Source: Lachnoclostridium sp. UBA6475 (GTDB lineage: Bacteria > Bacillota > Clostridia > Lachnospirales > Lachnospiraceae). Taken from it: a DNA stretch of 13,292 bases. The translations under genes were made by a program, and so were the position numbers. The DNA lies in NCBI GenBank assembly GCA_002435545.1, contig DJNB01000224.1, forward strand, positions 1 to 13,292, given 5' to 3'. Below are positions 7,615 through 13,115 of the stretch, in pieces (position 1 is the first letter of the stretch; each line of letters starts with the position of its first letter). Below the pieces are notes generated by a model, which saw nothing but the letters and a program-made list of their open reading frames with translations, did no database searches and was not told the DNA's origin.

Positions 7615-8880
7615 TTATTTCAGCAGCCATTTCCAAATGGGAATAACCTGAATTTGCAGACCATTACAGTAAAGCATACTCTCTTCACTATTGGTTATTA
7701 TCATACATTTTGTGCCTGGGATAAAATTGCTCAACTTTGTAAAAGCACGGGTTTCACGCTCTTTTATGTCGATGTCTTCGAGAACCTGCATGCACACCTG
7801 AATGGCAAGGTTTTCAGATGGAACATAAAAGTCGATTTCCACATTGTTTTCAAAGAAATATACATTTTCAACTCCGTAACGTCGAACCAATTCAATGGCA
7901 ACAAGATTCTCAAGCTGAGCAGATTTGCAGTCTAACAGCATAAGTCCAAGAAGACCGGTATCCATAAAGTAATATTTTGGAAAAGTCTCTTTTTTTACCA
8001 GTTTAGCGGCATAATTCTGGAGAGTAAAGAGCAGGTAGGAATCCGTCATGCAATTTACATAATGGATCAGGGTTTGTTTTGCTAATGAAATTCCAGTACT
8101 CTTTACGATGTTTGTCAACCTGTTAAAAGATAAAGGTTTCGTGATGGATTCGGCCATTTTCTTAAGGATTATTTTAATGGCAAAGGTATTGGTAATGTTA
8201 TTTCTGGTAATGATATCGCCAAGGTATACTGTCTGATAAATGCTGCTAAGGAAGGCTCTTTTGTTTTTGATTTCTACTAATTCAGGAAATGCACCATAGG
8301 AAATATACTCATTAAACAGAGAAAGAACATCGGCTTTATCTCTGGTGCTCACTACACTGAGATAATTCTTATCCTTTCCATTCGCAATAAGGTATTCGGA
8401 AAAAGAATAGGGATATACGTGTAGGATCATAAATCTTCCACCTAGTGTAGAAGCGATTTCACTGCTGAGCATTTTGCTGTTACTTCCTGTTATGTTGATT
8501 CTGTACTTCATATCGGCAATTCTGCGCACAAACTTTTCCCATCCATTAATATTTTGTATTTCATCCAGAAAAAAATAAGGCTTGTTATCAATTCCGGATA
8601 TCTCCAATCCGATTTCCAAAATAGTATTGAGGTCATCCGATGTCATTTCAAGGAGACGTTCATCCTCAAAATTTACATAAACAATTTGAGACAGAGGAAT
8701 GCCGTTTGCTTCAAGATTTTTAATCTGTTGATACATCATATAGGATTTTCCGGTTCTTCGGATACCAACGAAACAATAATTAACATTGCCCTCGAGGGAA
8801 TATTGTCTTGTGATCAATGGATTACTCAGATAAATATCTTTTTGGTCAATCATAATTTGTTTTAATGTATCTCGATTCAT
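7615..8880 (-). CDS. AAA_14 / DUF4143 family ATPase
   Basis: This 421-residue protein has an N-terminal AAA-type ATPase domain with Walker A GIRRTGKS (39-46, Lys45), Walker B YFFLDEIQN (102-110, Asp106/Glu107), a sensor-like ITGSNSKML (130-138), GGRF (147-150) and the family pattern YPYSFSEYL (156-164). Residues about 200-415 match DUF4143, with YFMDTGLLGLM (304-314), ENLVAIELVRR (324-334) and ENNVEIDFYV (344-353). In this family the C-terminal part resembles a PD-(D/E)xK nuclease fold; here the usual acidic-x-Lys position reads IQVCMQ, so catalysis seems unlikely. The start at 8880 is preferred over the in-frame ATG at 8910 because AAAGGAGG (complement of 8888-8895) lies 7 nt upstream. Such genes are scattered and often multicopy in anaerobes, and their role is unknown. 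It looks more AT-rich than its neighbours, which hints at acquisition. Confidence 0.9.
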   Translation of the reverse strand: MNRDTLKQIMIDQKDIYLSNPLITRQYSLEGNVNYCFVGIRRTGKSYMMYQQIKNLEANGIPLSQIVYVNFEDERLLEMTSDDLNTILEIGLEISGIDNKPYFFLDEIQNINGWEKFVRRIADMKYRINITGSNSKMLSSEIASTLGGRFMILHVYPYSFSEYLIANGKDKNYLSVVSTRDKADVLSLFNEYISYGAFPELVEIKNKRAFLSSIYQTVYLGDIITRNNITNTFAIKIILKKMAESITKPLSFNRLTNIVKSTGISLAKQTLIHYVNCMTDSYLLFTLQNYAAKLVKKETFPKYYFMDTGLLGLMLLDCKSAQLENLVAIELVRRYGVENVYFFENNVEIDFYVPSENLAIQVCMQVLEDIDIKERETRAFTKLSNFIPGTKCMIITNSEESMLYCNGLQIQVIPIWKWLLK

Positions 8881-8901
8881 AACACAACCTCCTTTAAATG
8901 A

Positions 8902-8965
8902 ATAAGACAATTATATACCAAAGTTGTTCAGTGCGCAAGACAAAAAGTATATAAAATTGTCTTAT
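8902..8965. repeat. Long inverted repeat flanking the AAA_14 gene promoter
   Basis: ATAAGACAATT (8902-8912) and AATTGTCTTAT (8955-8965) are perfectly complementary. The pairing extends through ATATAC (8913-8918) and GTATAT (8947-8952) if the two bases AA at 8953-8954 are bulged, giving 17 paired positions per arm. A third, direct copy of the core AAGACAA lies at 8937-8943. The promoter of the ATPase gene lies between and within the arms. It may be an operator pair or an RNA structure. Confidence 0.7.
8910..8938 (-). promoter_or_regulatory. Probable sigma-A promoter of the AAA_14/DUF4143 gene
   Basis: On the - strand a -10 TATAAT (complement of 8910-8915) sits 17 bp after TTGCGC (complement of 8933-8938). 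The -10 context TTTGGTATATAAT is strong and compensates for a poor -35. A transcript would start about 20 nt before the gene's ribosome site. Confidence 0.55.
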
Positions 8966-8971
8966 ACACTT
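8942..8971 (-). terminator. Weak candidate terminator of the Mor-like/2-TM operon
   Basis: On the - strand AAGTGTATA pairs with TATATACTT (9 bp with one G-U) around a 9-nt loop and runs into a T5 stretch (complement of 8942-8946). The stem is AT-rich, so termination may be leaky. It begins about 30 nt after the stop of the 2-TM gene. Its bases also belong to the long inverted repeat at 8902-8965, so the two structures exclude each other. Confidence 0.4.
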
Positions 8972-9000
8972 TACCAGACTGAATCTTTTCTGTAATATTG

Positions 9001-9537
9001 TCATTGTTCCTTTTCCAGTACAGCCAGCCGTTCTGTGATGATCTGCCGGATTGGCAGGTTGCTGTCGGCATTATATAACTCTTTATTTTTCTTATAATCC
9101 AGCATCAGCTGTTTTTCCTTTTCTTTGTCTCCGGTTTTCTCATAATACAGCCGGAGGAGGATAAAGCGGCTGGTAAGTTCGACGTCATCGGTTGTAAAAT
9201 CAGGATAAAGATCATGGATGTCTTCCAGAACGTGATCGTAGTTACCGGCACGGATATTTGCCGAGATACGAAAGTATTCCTGTTCTTTTTTAGTCAGAAT
9301 AGAAGTAGGAGAAGGGGATGGAGATGGTGGGTTGTCGCGGGTGGTTTGAGTTGTTGAGGAGGGGAAAAGGAGTCCTCCGATAAGCAGAACAACAGAACTC
9401 ACAAGGATAGTAGAAACGGTTATCTGGAAAAAAAGCAGCCCTTTCCAGTCAGGGTGTTTTTTCTGGATAAAAAGATATATGGATAAAATTGGAAAAAACA
9501 AAAGTAGTTCCAAATAGGAATAAGCGATAAGATTCAT
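9001..9537 (-). CDS. Small membrane protein with two TM helices and a helical C-terminal domain
   Basis: I do not recognise a named family. The 178-residue product has two hydrophobic segments (about 8-24 and 37-58), then a Pro/Ser-rich hinge (about 69-79, PPSPSPSPTS). A charged, probably all-helical domain (about 82-178) follows, containing TPR-like pairs such as ISANIRAGNYDHVLEDI and LLRLYYEKTGDKEKEKQ. Two TM helices with a short basic loop between them (IQKKHPDWKG) make a hairpin; by the positive-inside rule the loop would be cytoplasmic, placing both ends, including the helical domain, outside, though this is weak. The start is supported by AAGGAG (complement of 9543-9548), which overlaps the stop codon of the Mor-like gene only 9 nt upstream, so the two genes form one translational unit. 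A protein-binding role for the C-terminal domain is inference. Confidence 0.7.
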   Translation of the reverse strand: MNLIAYSYLELLLFFPILSIYLFIQKKHPDWKGLLFFQITVSTILVSSVVLLIGGLLFPSSTTQTTRDNPPSPSPSPTSILTKKEQEYFRISANIRAGNYDHVLEDIHDLYPDFTTDDVELTSRFILLRLYYEKTGDKEKEKQLMLDYKKNKELYNADSNLPIRQIITERLAVLEKEQ

Positions 9538-9546
9538 AGCAGCTCC

Positions 9547-9828
9547 TTATGTATACTCTTTTAAAAGCTGGCGAAGACGCCGTTCTGTATATTCATATTT
9601 TACTGCAAGCTGCGCGAGAGTGCAATCCCCTTTTTTTAATTCCCGTTTTGTTTGAAGGGCAACATATTTTTTTGAAAAAAAGCGCTGTGGAAATGTAATC
9701 TGTTGTCCCTTGTAGTGCTTATGTAAAAGCTTGGTATTTTCCACGCCAATGATCTCGGCAATGTCGGCATAATCTCCGGCAAGGTCCTGTGGTTTTAGAG
9801 TAATAAGTGTATTCGCATTATTAGTCAT
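9547..9828 (-). CDS. Mor-like small HTH transcription factor
   Basis: This 93-residue protein resembles the Mor transcription activator family, named after the phage Mu middle-operon activator but widespread as small chromosomal proteins in Firmicutes. An N-terminal part, DLAGDYADIAEIIGVENTKLL (about 15-35), is followed by the family's short beta strand with ITFPQRF (44-50) and a C-terminal helix-turn-helix, CTLAQLAVKYEYTERRLRQLL (69-89), with recognition helix TERRLRQLLKEY. The start has a good ribosome site, AAAAGGAGG (complement of 9836-9844), 7 nt upstream. It is the first gene of a two-gene unit with the 2-TM protein. An imperfect inverted repeat lies directly upstream, compatible with autoregulation. 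No phage genes lie nearby, so a cellular role is more likely than a prophage remnant. The family assignment is from pattern memory. Confidence 0.72.
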   Translation of the reverse strand: MTNNANTLITLKPQDLAGDYADIAEIIGVENTKLLHKHYKGQQITFPQRFFSKKYVALQTKRELKKGDCTLAQLAVKYEYTERRLRQLLKEYT

Positions 9829-9845
9829 ATGACTGCCTCCTTTTG

Positions 9846-9882
9846 TGCAAAATTATCCTAACAAAAATTAGGAGATTTTGCA
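9846..9882. promoter_or_regulatory. Imperfect inverted repeat over the probable promoter of the Mor-like gene
   Basis: TGCAAAAT (9846-9853) and ATTTTGCA (9875-9882) are perfectly complementary, as are TCCTAA (9856-9861) and TTAGGA (9868-9873), with a 6-nt loop and one or two unpaired bases between the blocks. On the - strand the right half holds an extended -10, TGT-TAGGAT (-10 hexamer is the complement of 9855-9860), with only a poor -35 (ATGCAA, 17 bp upstream). Because a terminator lies between this gene and the kinase, a promoter is needed here. Confidence 0.5.
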
Positions 9883-9898
9883 TTGGAAAATTTCCTTG

Positions 9899-9931
9899 AA
9901 AAAAATGCGAACAATTTCACATGAATTGTTC
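9899..9931 (-). terminator. Rho-independent terminator of the kinase gene
   Basis: On the - strand GAACAATT and AATTGTTC (complement of 9924-9931 and 9909-9916) form a perfect 8-bp stem with a 7-nt loop, followed by GCA and a T7 run (complement of 9899-9905). It lies about 50 nt after the kinase stop. It separates the kinase from the Mor-like gene on the same strand. Confidence 0.75.
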
Positions 9932-9979
9932 CCCTTTCAATACGATTCTATCGCAAAAAAGAAGGCTTGTGGTGTCCTG

Positions 9980-10828
9980 TCAGTCGACAAGTGAAAGAAA
10001 GAAATAGTATAGCATCGAAAGAATGAAAAAATACAAAATAGAAGTAGCAAGCATATCAGGCAGGCGTGCAGAACGAAAACCGGGAAGGCGGCGGAAAAAG
10101 AGAACGATACGGGGACTGCCTTCAATTACAATATTTTCCAGATCTTTTTGCAAAGGATGACAGGAAGGATAACGGTTATTTGCATCAATGGAGATACAGC
10201 GGCGGATGATCTTCTGAAAACTTGCATGTGTAGTCAGCTGTTCATTTGGCATGGCGCAGGTCAGCATATTATTTAACAAAACACCCAGGGCGTAAATGTC
10301 GGTACGATGGTCGGTCTGCAGGAAACCATACTGCTCCGGTGCAGCGTAACCCGGAGTTCCCAGTATAACCGTGTCTTTGTTTTGGTTTGGTTTACGCAGA
10401 CGGAGTATACCGGGATCGATCAATACCGCATGGCCGGAATTGGAAATGATCACGTTCGAGGGTTTGAGATCCCGAAAGACCATATGATGTATGTGAAACC
10501 AGCAAAGGGCGCGGCAGATCTCGATGCCATATTGTCTTGTCTCGTCGGAAGAAAAGGGAAGACCCTTATCCAGGTATTCTGCAATGGTAGTTCCGGCAAT
10601 CCATTCCTCTTCGATCAAACAGAGATCCTCCGTGGCGGAAACATTGTAAATATTGACAATAAAATCGGAAGATATTTTACTCCGCAGAGAGTAAAACGTT
10701 TCCATCGTTTCATATTGAGCCAGGGGAAGTTCTTTCCGCACAAAAATAAAGCTGTCGCGTTTGACAAGCCAGGTATTGTACTCTGTGGAGGTGTTTAATT
10801 TAGCCAGTATTTTTTCGTCCGTTTCCAT
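9980..10828 (-). CDS. Membrane-anchored Ser/Thr protein kinase (atypical ATP loop)
   Basis: This 282-residue eukaryotic-type kinase would phosphorylate Ser/Thr residues on cytoplasmic proteins. The catalytic loop FRDLKPSN (118-125) keeps the catalytic Asp120, Lys122 and Asn125, although the His of HRD is Phe. The metal-binding Asp138 lies in DPG instead of DFG. The activation segment ends in GTPGYAAPEQYG (158-168 region), and Asp177/Gly182 of the F-helix are present. Lys32 in FVRKEL is the likely ATP-anchoring Lys, and Glu43 a possible alpha-C Glu. The glycine-rich loop is not recognisable: residues 11-24 contain no glycine. A single hydrophobic segment (259-281) at the very C-terminus anchors it to the membrane with no extracellular sensor such as PASTA. 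The ribosome site is weak (GGAG). It has its own near-consensus promoter, divergent from an XRE regulator. It is likely active, but a reduced-activity kinase is possible. Confidence 0.87.
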   Translation of the reverse strand: METDEKILAKLNTSTEYNTWLVKRDSFIFVRKELPLAQYETMETFYSLRSKISSDFIVNIYNVSATEDLCLIEEEWIAGTTIAEYLDKGLPFSSDETRQYGIEICRALCWFHIHHMVFRDLKPSNVIISNSGHAVLIDPGILRLRKPNQNKDTVILGTPGYAAPEQYGFLQTDHRTDIYALGVLLNNMLTCAMPNEQLTTHASFQKIIRRCISIDANNRYPSCHPLQKDLENIVIEGSPRIVLFFRRLPGFRSARLPDMLATSILYFFILSMLYYFFLSLVD

Positions 10829-10848
10829 AAGTCTGCTCCGTTTCTGTA

Positions 10849-10877
10849 TTGTGAAATGTAACTACTTATATTATAAT
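10849..10877 (+). promoter_or_regulatory. Promoter of the XRE regulator (and probably Hcp)
   Basis: TTGTGA (10849-10854), 17 bp, TATAAT (10872-10877): a perfect -10 and a fair -35. Predicted start of transcription is near 10884, leaving a leader of about 36 nt before the ATG at 10920. Confidence 0.7.
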
Positions 10878-10898
10878 AATCTTTAGAAATGGTGTCAA
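10870..10898 (-). promoter_or_regulatory. Consensus sigma-A promoter of the Ser/Thr kinase gene
   Basis: On the - strand TTGACA (complement of 10893-10898) and TATAAT (complement of 10870-10875) are both perfect and 17 bp apart. Predicted start is near 10863, about 35 nt before the kinase ATG. The -10 box shares four bases with the -10 box of the opposite promoter. Confidence 0.75.
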
Positions 10899-10919
10899 TG
10901 GATAAGGGGGTACGATGGG

Positions 10920-11360
10920 ATGAAATTTACAAAATTTCACAAGCCTACAGGAGAACTTTTACAGATTTTGAAAGAGTCAAATAGTGTGAACCAGTATATG
11001 GCGGAAAATCAGGATGAATTTATAAATATCGATATCGCAGAATATCTGGAAAAAATAATACAGGAAAAGCAGCTGAAACGGGCTGACATTGTGAGGGACA
11101 GTGGACTGGACCGCTCTTATGTGTATCACATTTTAAATGGAGAGAGGCAGAATCCTTCGCGGGACAAATTGCTTGCAATCTGCGCGGCAATGAAGTTAAA
11201 TATTGAAGAAACGCAGTATTTTCTGCGGGCTGTCGGAGTATCCGTGCTGTATCCGAGAAATCAGCGGGACAGCATTATTTTGTACGGACTGGAACAGGGA
11301 TCTTCGGTCGGCGAGATGAATGAAGCGTTATACGATGCCGGTTTTGAACTGCTGGAGTGA
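10920..11360 (+). CDS. XRE-family HTH transcriptional regulator
   Basis: This 146-residue protein is a cytoplasmic DNA-binding regulator. Residues 1-38 are an N-terminal extension (KFTKFHKPTGELLQILKES). Residues about 39-104 form a Cro/C1-type domain: AEYLEKIIQEKQLKRADIVRDSGL, then DRSYVYHILNGERQNPSRDKL with the turn and recognition helix, then the closing helix LLAICAAMKLNIEETQYFLRAVG. Residues about 105-146 are a small helical tail (RDSIILYGLEQG, MNEALYDAGF) that could serve in dimerisation. The ribosome site is AAGGGGG (10904-10910). The gene is divergent from a Ser/Thr kinase and lies 60 nt upstream of hcp without a visible terminator. A phosphorylation target of the kinase is a reasonable guess, since the protein has several Ser/Thr in the extension and the HTH, but nothing in the sequence proves it. 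Confidence 0.85.
   Translation: MKFTKFHKPTGELLQILKESNSVNQYMAENQDEFINIDIAEYLEKIIQEKQLKRADIVRDSGLDRSYVYHILNGERQNPSRDKLLAICAAMKLNIEETQYFLRAVGVSVLYPRNQRDSIILYGLEQGSSVGEMNEALYDAGFELLE
10921..10939. repeat. Palindrome over the start codon of the XRE regulator
   Basis: TGAAATTT (10921-10928) and AAATTTCA (10932-10939) form a perfect 8-bp dyad with a 3-bp spacer beginning in the ATG. The overlapping ATTTCACAA (10934-10942) is the inverse of TTGTGAAAT (10849-10857) in the promoter. Either an operator pair for autoregulation or a start-codon hairpin is possible; AT-richness makes chance matches plausible. Confidence 0.4.
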
Positions 11361-11420
11361 GAGAATAGAATTTACGGAAAATGACAATACTTCCATTAAA
11401 AGAAAAACTGGAGGTAAATT

Positions 11421-12992
11421 ATGTCAAATATGTTTTGTTTTCAATGCCAGCAGACAGCCGGAAATAAGTGCTGTGTCAATACCGGAGTCTGTGGCAAACA
11501 GCCGGAGACGGCAAAATTACAGGATGAGCTGGTATATGAGTTGATCCGTCTGGCGGAGACAGCGGAAAAACATGGACAGCATACGAAAGAGGCGGATCGT
11601 CTTTTAATGGATGGACTGTTTACCACACTGACCAATGTAAATTTTGATAATGAGGCGATCAAAGAATTTACAGAACGGGTCAAAAACGAAAAGGAAAAAA
11701 TTGGAAATGACAACGTCGAGGTGGTTTCTTTGTGGGAGGGGGCAAACGATATTGTGTCTCTTCGTTCGACGCTGTTATTTGGCTTAAAAGGGATGGCAGC
11801 TTATGCGCATCATGCCATGAATCTTGGGTTTGAAAATAATGCGGTTACAGCCTGGTTTTACAAAGGATTGTGCGAGATTAACCGAGAACATTCCGTGGAA
11901 GAGTGGATTGAACTTATCATGGAATTTGGCCGCATGAATTTCCAGTGTATGGAGCTGCTCGATCATGCCAATACGGCATCGTTTGGAACGCCGACCCCGG
12001 TAAAAGTGCAGGTTGATATTAAAAAAGGGCCGTTTATCGTAGTTTCCGGGCATGATCTGAAAGATCTCTCACAACTATTGGAGCAGACAAAGGGCAAAGG
12101 CATCAATATTTACACGCACAGTGAAATGCTTCCGGCACACGGGTATCCGGAACTTCATAAATACGAACATCTCGCAGGAAATTTTGGAACAGCGTGGCAG
12201 AGCCAGCAAAAGGAATTCGAGGATATCCCGGCACCGATCCTGTTTACAACCAACTGCCTGATGCCGCAGCGTCCAAGTTACCGTGACCGCGTTTATACGA
12301 CATCGGTGGTTGGATACGAAGGGCTGATTCATATAACGGGTGACCAGGACGGAAAGAAAGATTTTACACCGTTGATCCAAAAAGCGCTGGAATTGGGAGG
12401 CTATGAGCATGACCGCAGCATGAGCGGTATCAATGGAGGTCATATTTTGACAACCGGCTTCGCGCATGGCGCCGTACTTTCGCATGCGGAGAAAATTATC
12501 GAATCCATCAAAAATGGAGATATTAAGCATATTTTTCTGGTGGGCGGCTGTGATGGAGCACATCCGGGAAGAAATTATTATACCGAGTTTGTCAAACAGA
12601 CACCGATGGATTCTCTCGTTTTGACACTTGCGTGTGGAAAATACCGCTTTAATGATCTTGACCTCGGTGAGATCAACGGAATCCCGCGTATTCTTGATAT
12701 GGGACAATGTAACGATGCGTACAGTGCGATTAAAGTGGCTCTTGCGCTGGCAGATGCGTTTGGCTGCGCGGTCAATGAACTGCCGCTCACCCTCGTGCTT
12801 TCGTGGTATGAGCAGAAGGCGGTATGTATTCTTCTCACCCTCTTGTCATTGGGACTGAAAAATATGTATCTTGGCCCGACCCTGCCGGCATTTATGTCTG
12901 AAAATGTGGTGAAATATCTGGTAGATGCGTATAATCTTCAGCCGATCACTGCGCCGGAGCAGGACATGGATGCGATACTGGGACGCGGGTAA
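11421..12992 (+). CDS. hcp: Hybrid cluster protein / hydroxylamine reductase (class I)
   Basis: This 523-residue cytoplasmic Fe-S enzyme reduces hydroxylamine in vitro and, in enteric bacteria, acts as a high-affinity NO reductase; it also counters nitrosative and oxidative stress. The N-terminal cluster motif Cys6-x2-Cys9-x8-Cys18-x5-Cys24 is the compact spacing of strict anaerobes (class I). All hybrid cluster ligands expected from the Desulfovibrio enzyme can be placed: His211 (SGHDLKD), Glu235 (THSEMLPAHGYP), Cys279 (TTNCLMP), Cys377 (GGCDGAHPGR, the persulfide position), Cys405 (LACGKYRFN), Cys430 (MGQCNDAYSA) and Glu464 (SWYEQKAV). The length is slightly short for the class but complete. 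GGAGG at 11411-11415 precedes the start. No Hcr-type reductase gene is seen here. It lies 60 nt after the XRE regulator and ends in a strong terminator, so co-transcription with the regulator is likely. Confidence 0.97.
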   Translation: MSNMFCFQCQQTAGNKCCVNTGVCGKQPETAKLQDELVYELIRLAETAEKHGQHTKEADRLLMDGLFTTLTNVNFDNEAIKEFTERVKNEKEKIGNDNVEVVSLWEGANDIVSLRSTLLFGLKGMAAYAHHAMNLGFENNAVTAWFYKGLCEINREHSVEEWIELIMEFGRMNFQCMELLDHANTASFGTPTPVKVQVDIKKGPFIVVSGHDLKDLSQLLEQTKGKGINIYTHSEMLPAHGYPELHKYEHLAGNFGTAWQSQQKEFEDIPAPILFTTNCLMPQRPSYRDRVYTTSVVGYEGLIHITGDQDGKKDFTPLIQKALELGGYEHDRSMSGINGGHILTTGFAHGAVLSHAEKIIESIKNGDIKHIFLVGGCDGAHPGRNYYTEFVKQTPMDSLVLTLACGKYRFNDLDLGEINGIPRILDMGQCNDAYSAIKVALALADAFGCAVNELPLTLVLSWYEQKAVCILLTLLSLGLKNMYLGPTLPAFMSENVVKYLVDAYNLQPITAPEQDMDAILGRG

Positions 12993-13040
12993 ACCGGTTG
13001 CACCCACCCTGAAATACAACAATCTCGCTGATATATCTAC

Positions 13041-13091
13041 AATTGTGGCGAAACACTTGCGGTTTGCAGGTGATTTCGCTACAATTTTTAT
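13041..13091 (+). terminator. Strong intrinsic terminator after hcp
   Basis: AATTGTGGCGAAA + CACTTGC (13041-13060) pair with GCAGGTG (13066-13072) + TTTCGCTACAATT (13074-13086), around loop GGTTT and with one bulged A and two G-U pairs. The 20-bp stem runs into T5-A-T. It lies 48 nt after the hcp stop. Confidence 0.85.
13057..13085 (+). promoter_or_regulatory. Possible promoter of the last gene, inside the terminator
   Basis: TTGCGG (13057-13062), 17 bp, TACAAT (13080-13085) would start transcription near 13092, about 24 nt before the ATG at 13116. The -35 is poor and the -10 good. There is no other room for a promoter between the terminator and the ribosome site. Confidence 0.35.
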
Positions 13092-13115
13092 AGAAATTTA
13101 ACGGAGGTATCAGCA

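Noticed and set aside
7576..7935. 119-codon + strand frame opposite the end of the AAA_14 gene
   Set aside because: No ribosome site, and it overlaps a well-supported DUF4143 C-terminus on the other strand.
8881..8910. Ten-residue N-terminal extension of the AAA_14 protein (start at 8910)
   Set aside because: The ribosome site AAAGGAGG falls within this extension, and the predicted -10 overlaps the upstream ATG, so the start at 8880 is used.
9547..9828. Prophage remnant suggested by the Mor-like gene
   Set aside because: No other phage-like gene, integrase or attachment site is visible, and Mor-like proteins also occur as ordinary chromosomal genes.
9846..9882. Inverted repeat read as a terminator
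   Set aside because: Neither strand shows a T run after the stem; a proper terminator for the kinase is at 9899-9931.
11441..11713. - strand open frames inside hcp (also 12075-12707 and 12578-12838)
   Set aside because: All lie opposite a fully conserved hybrid cluster protein and have no start signals.
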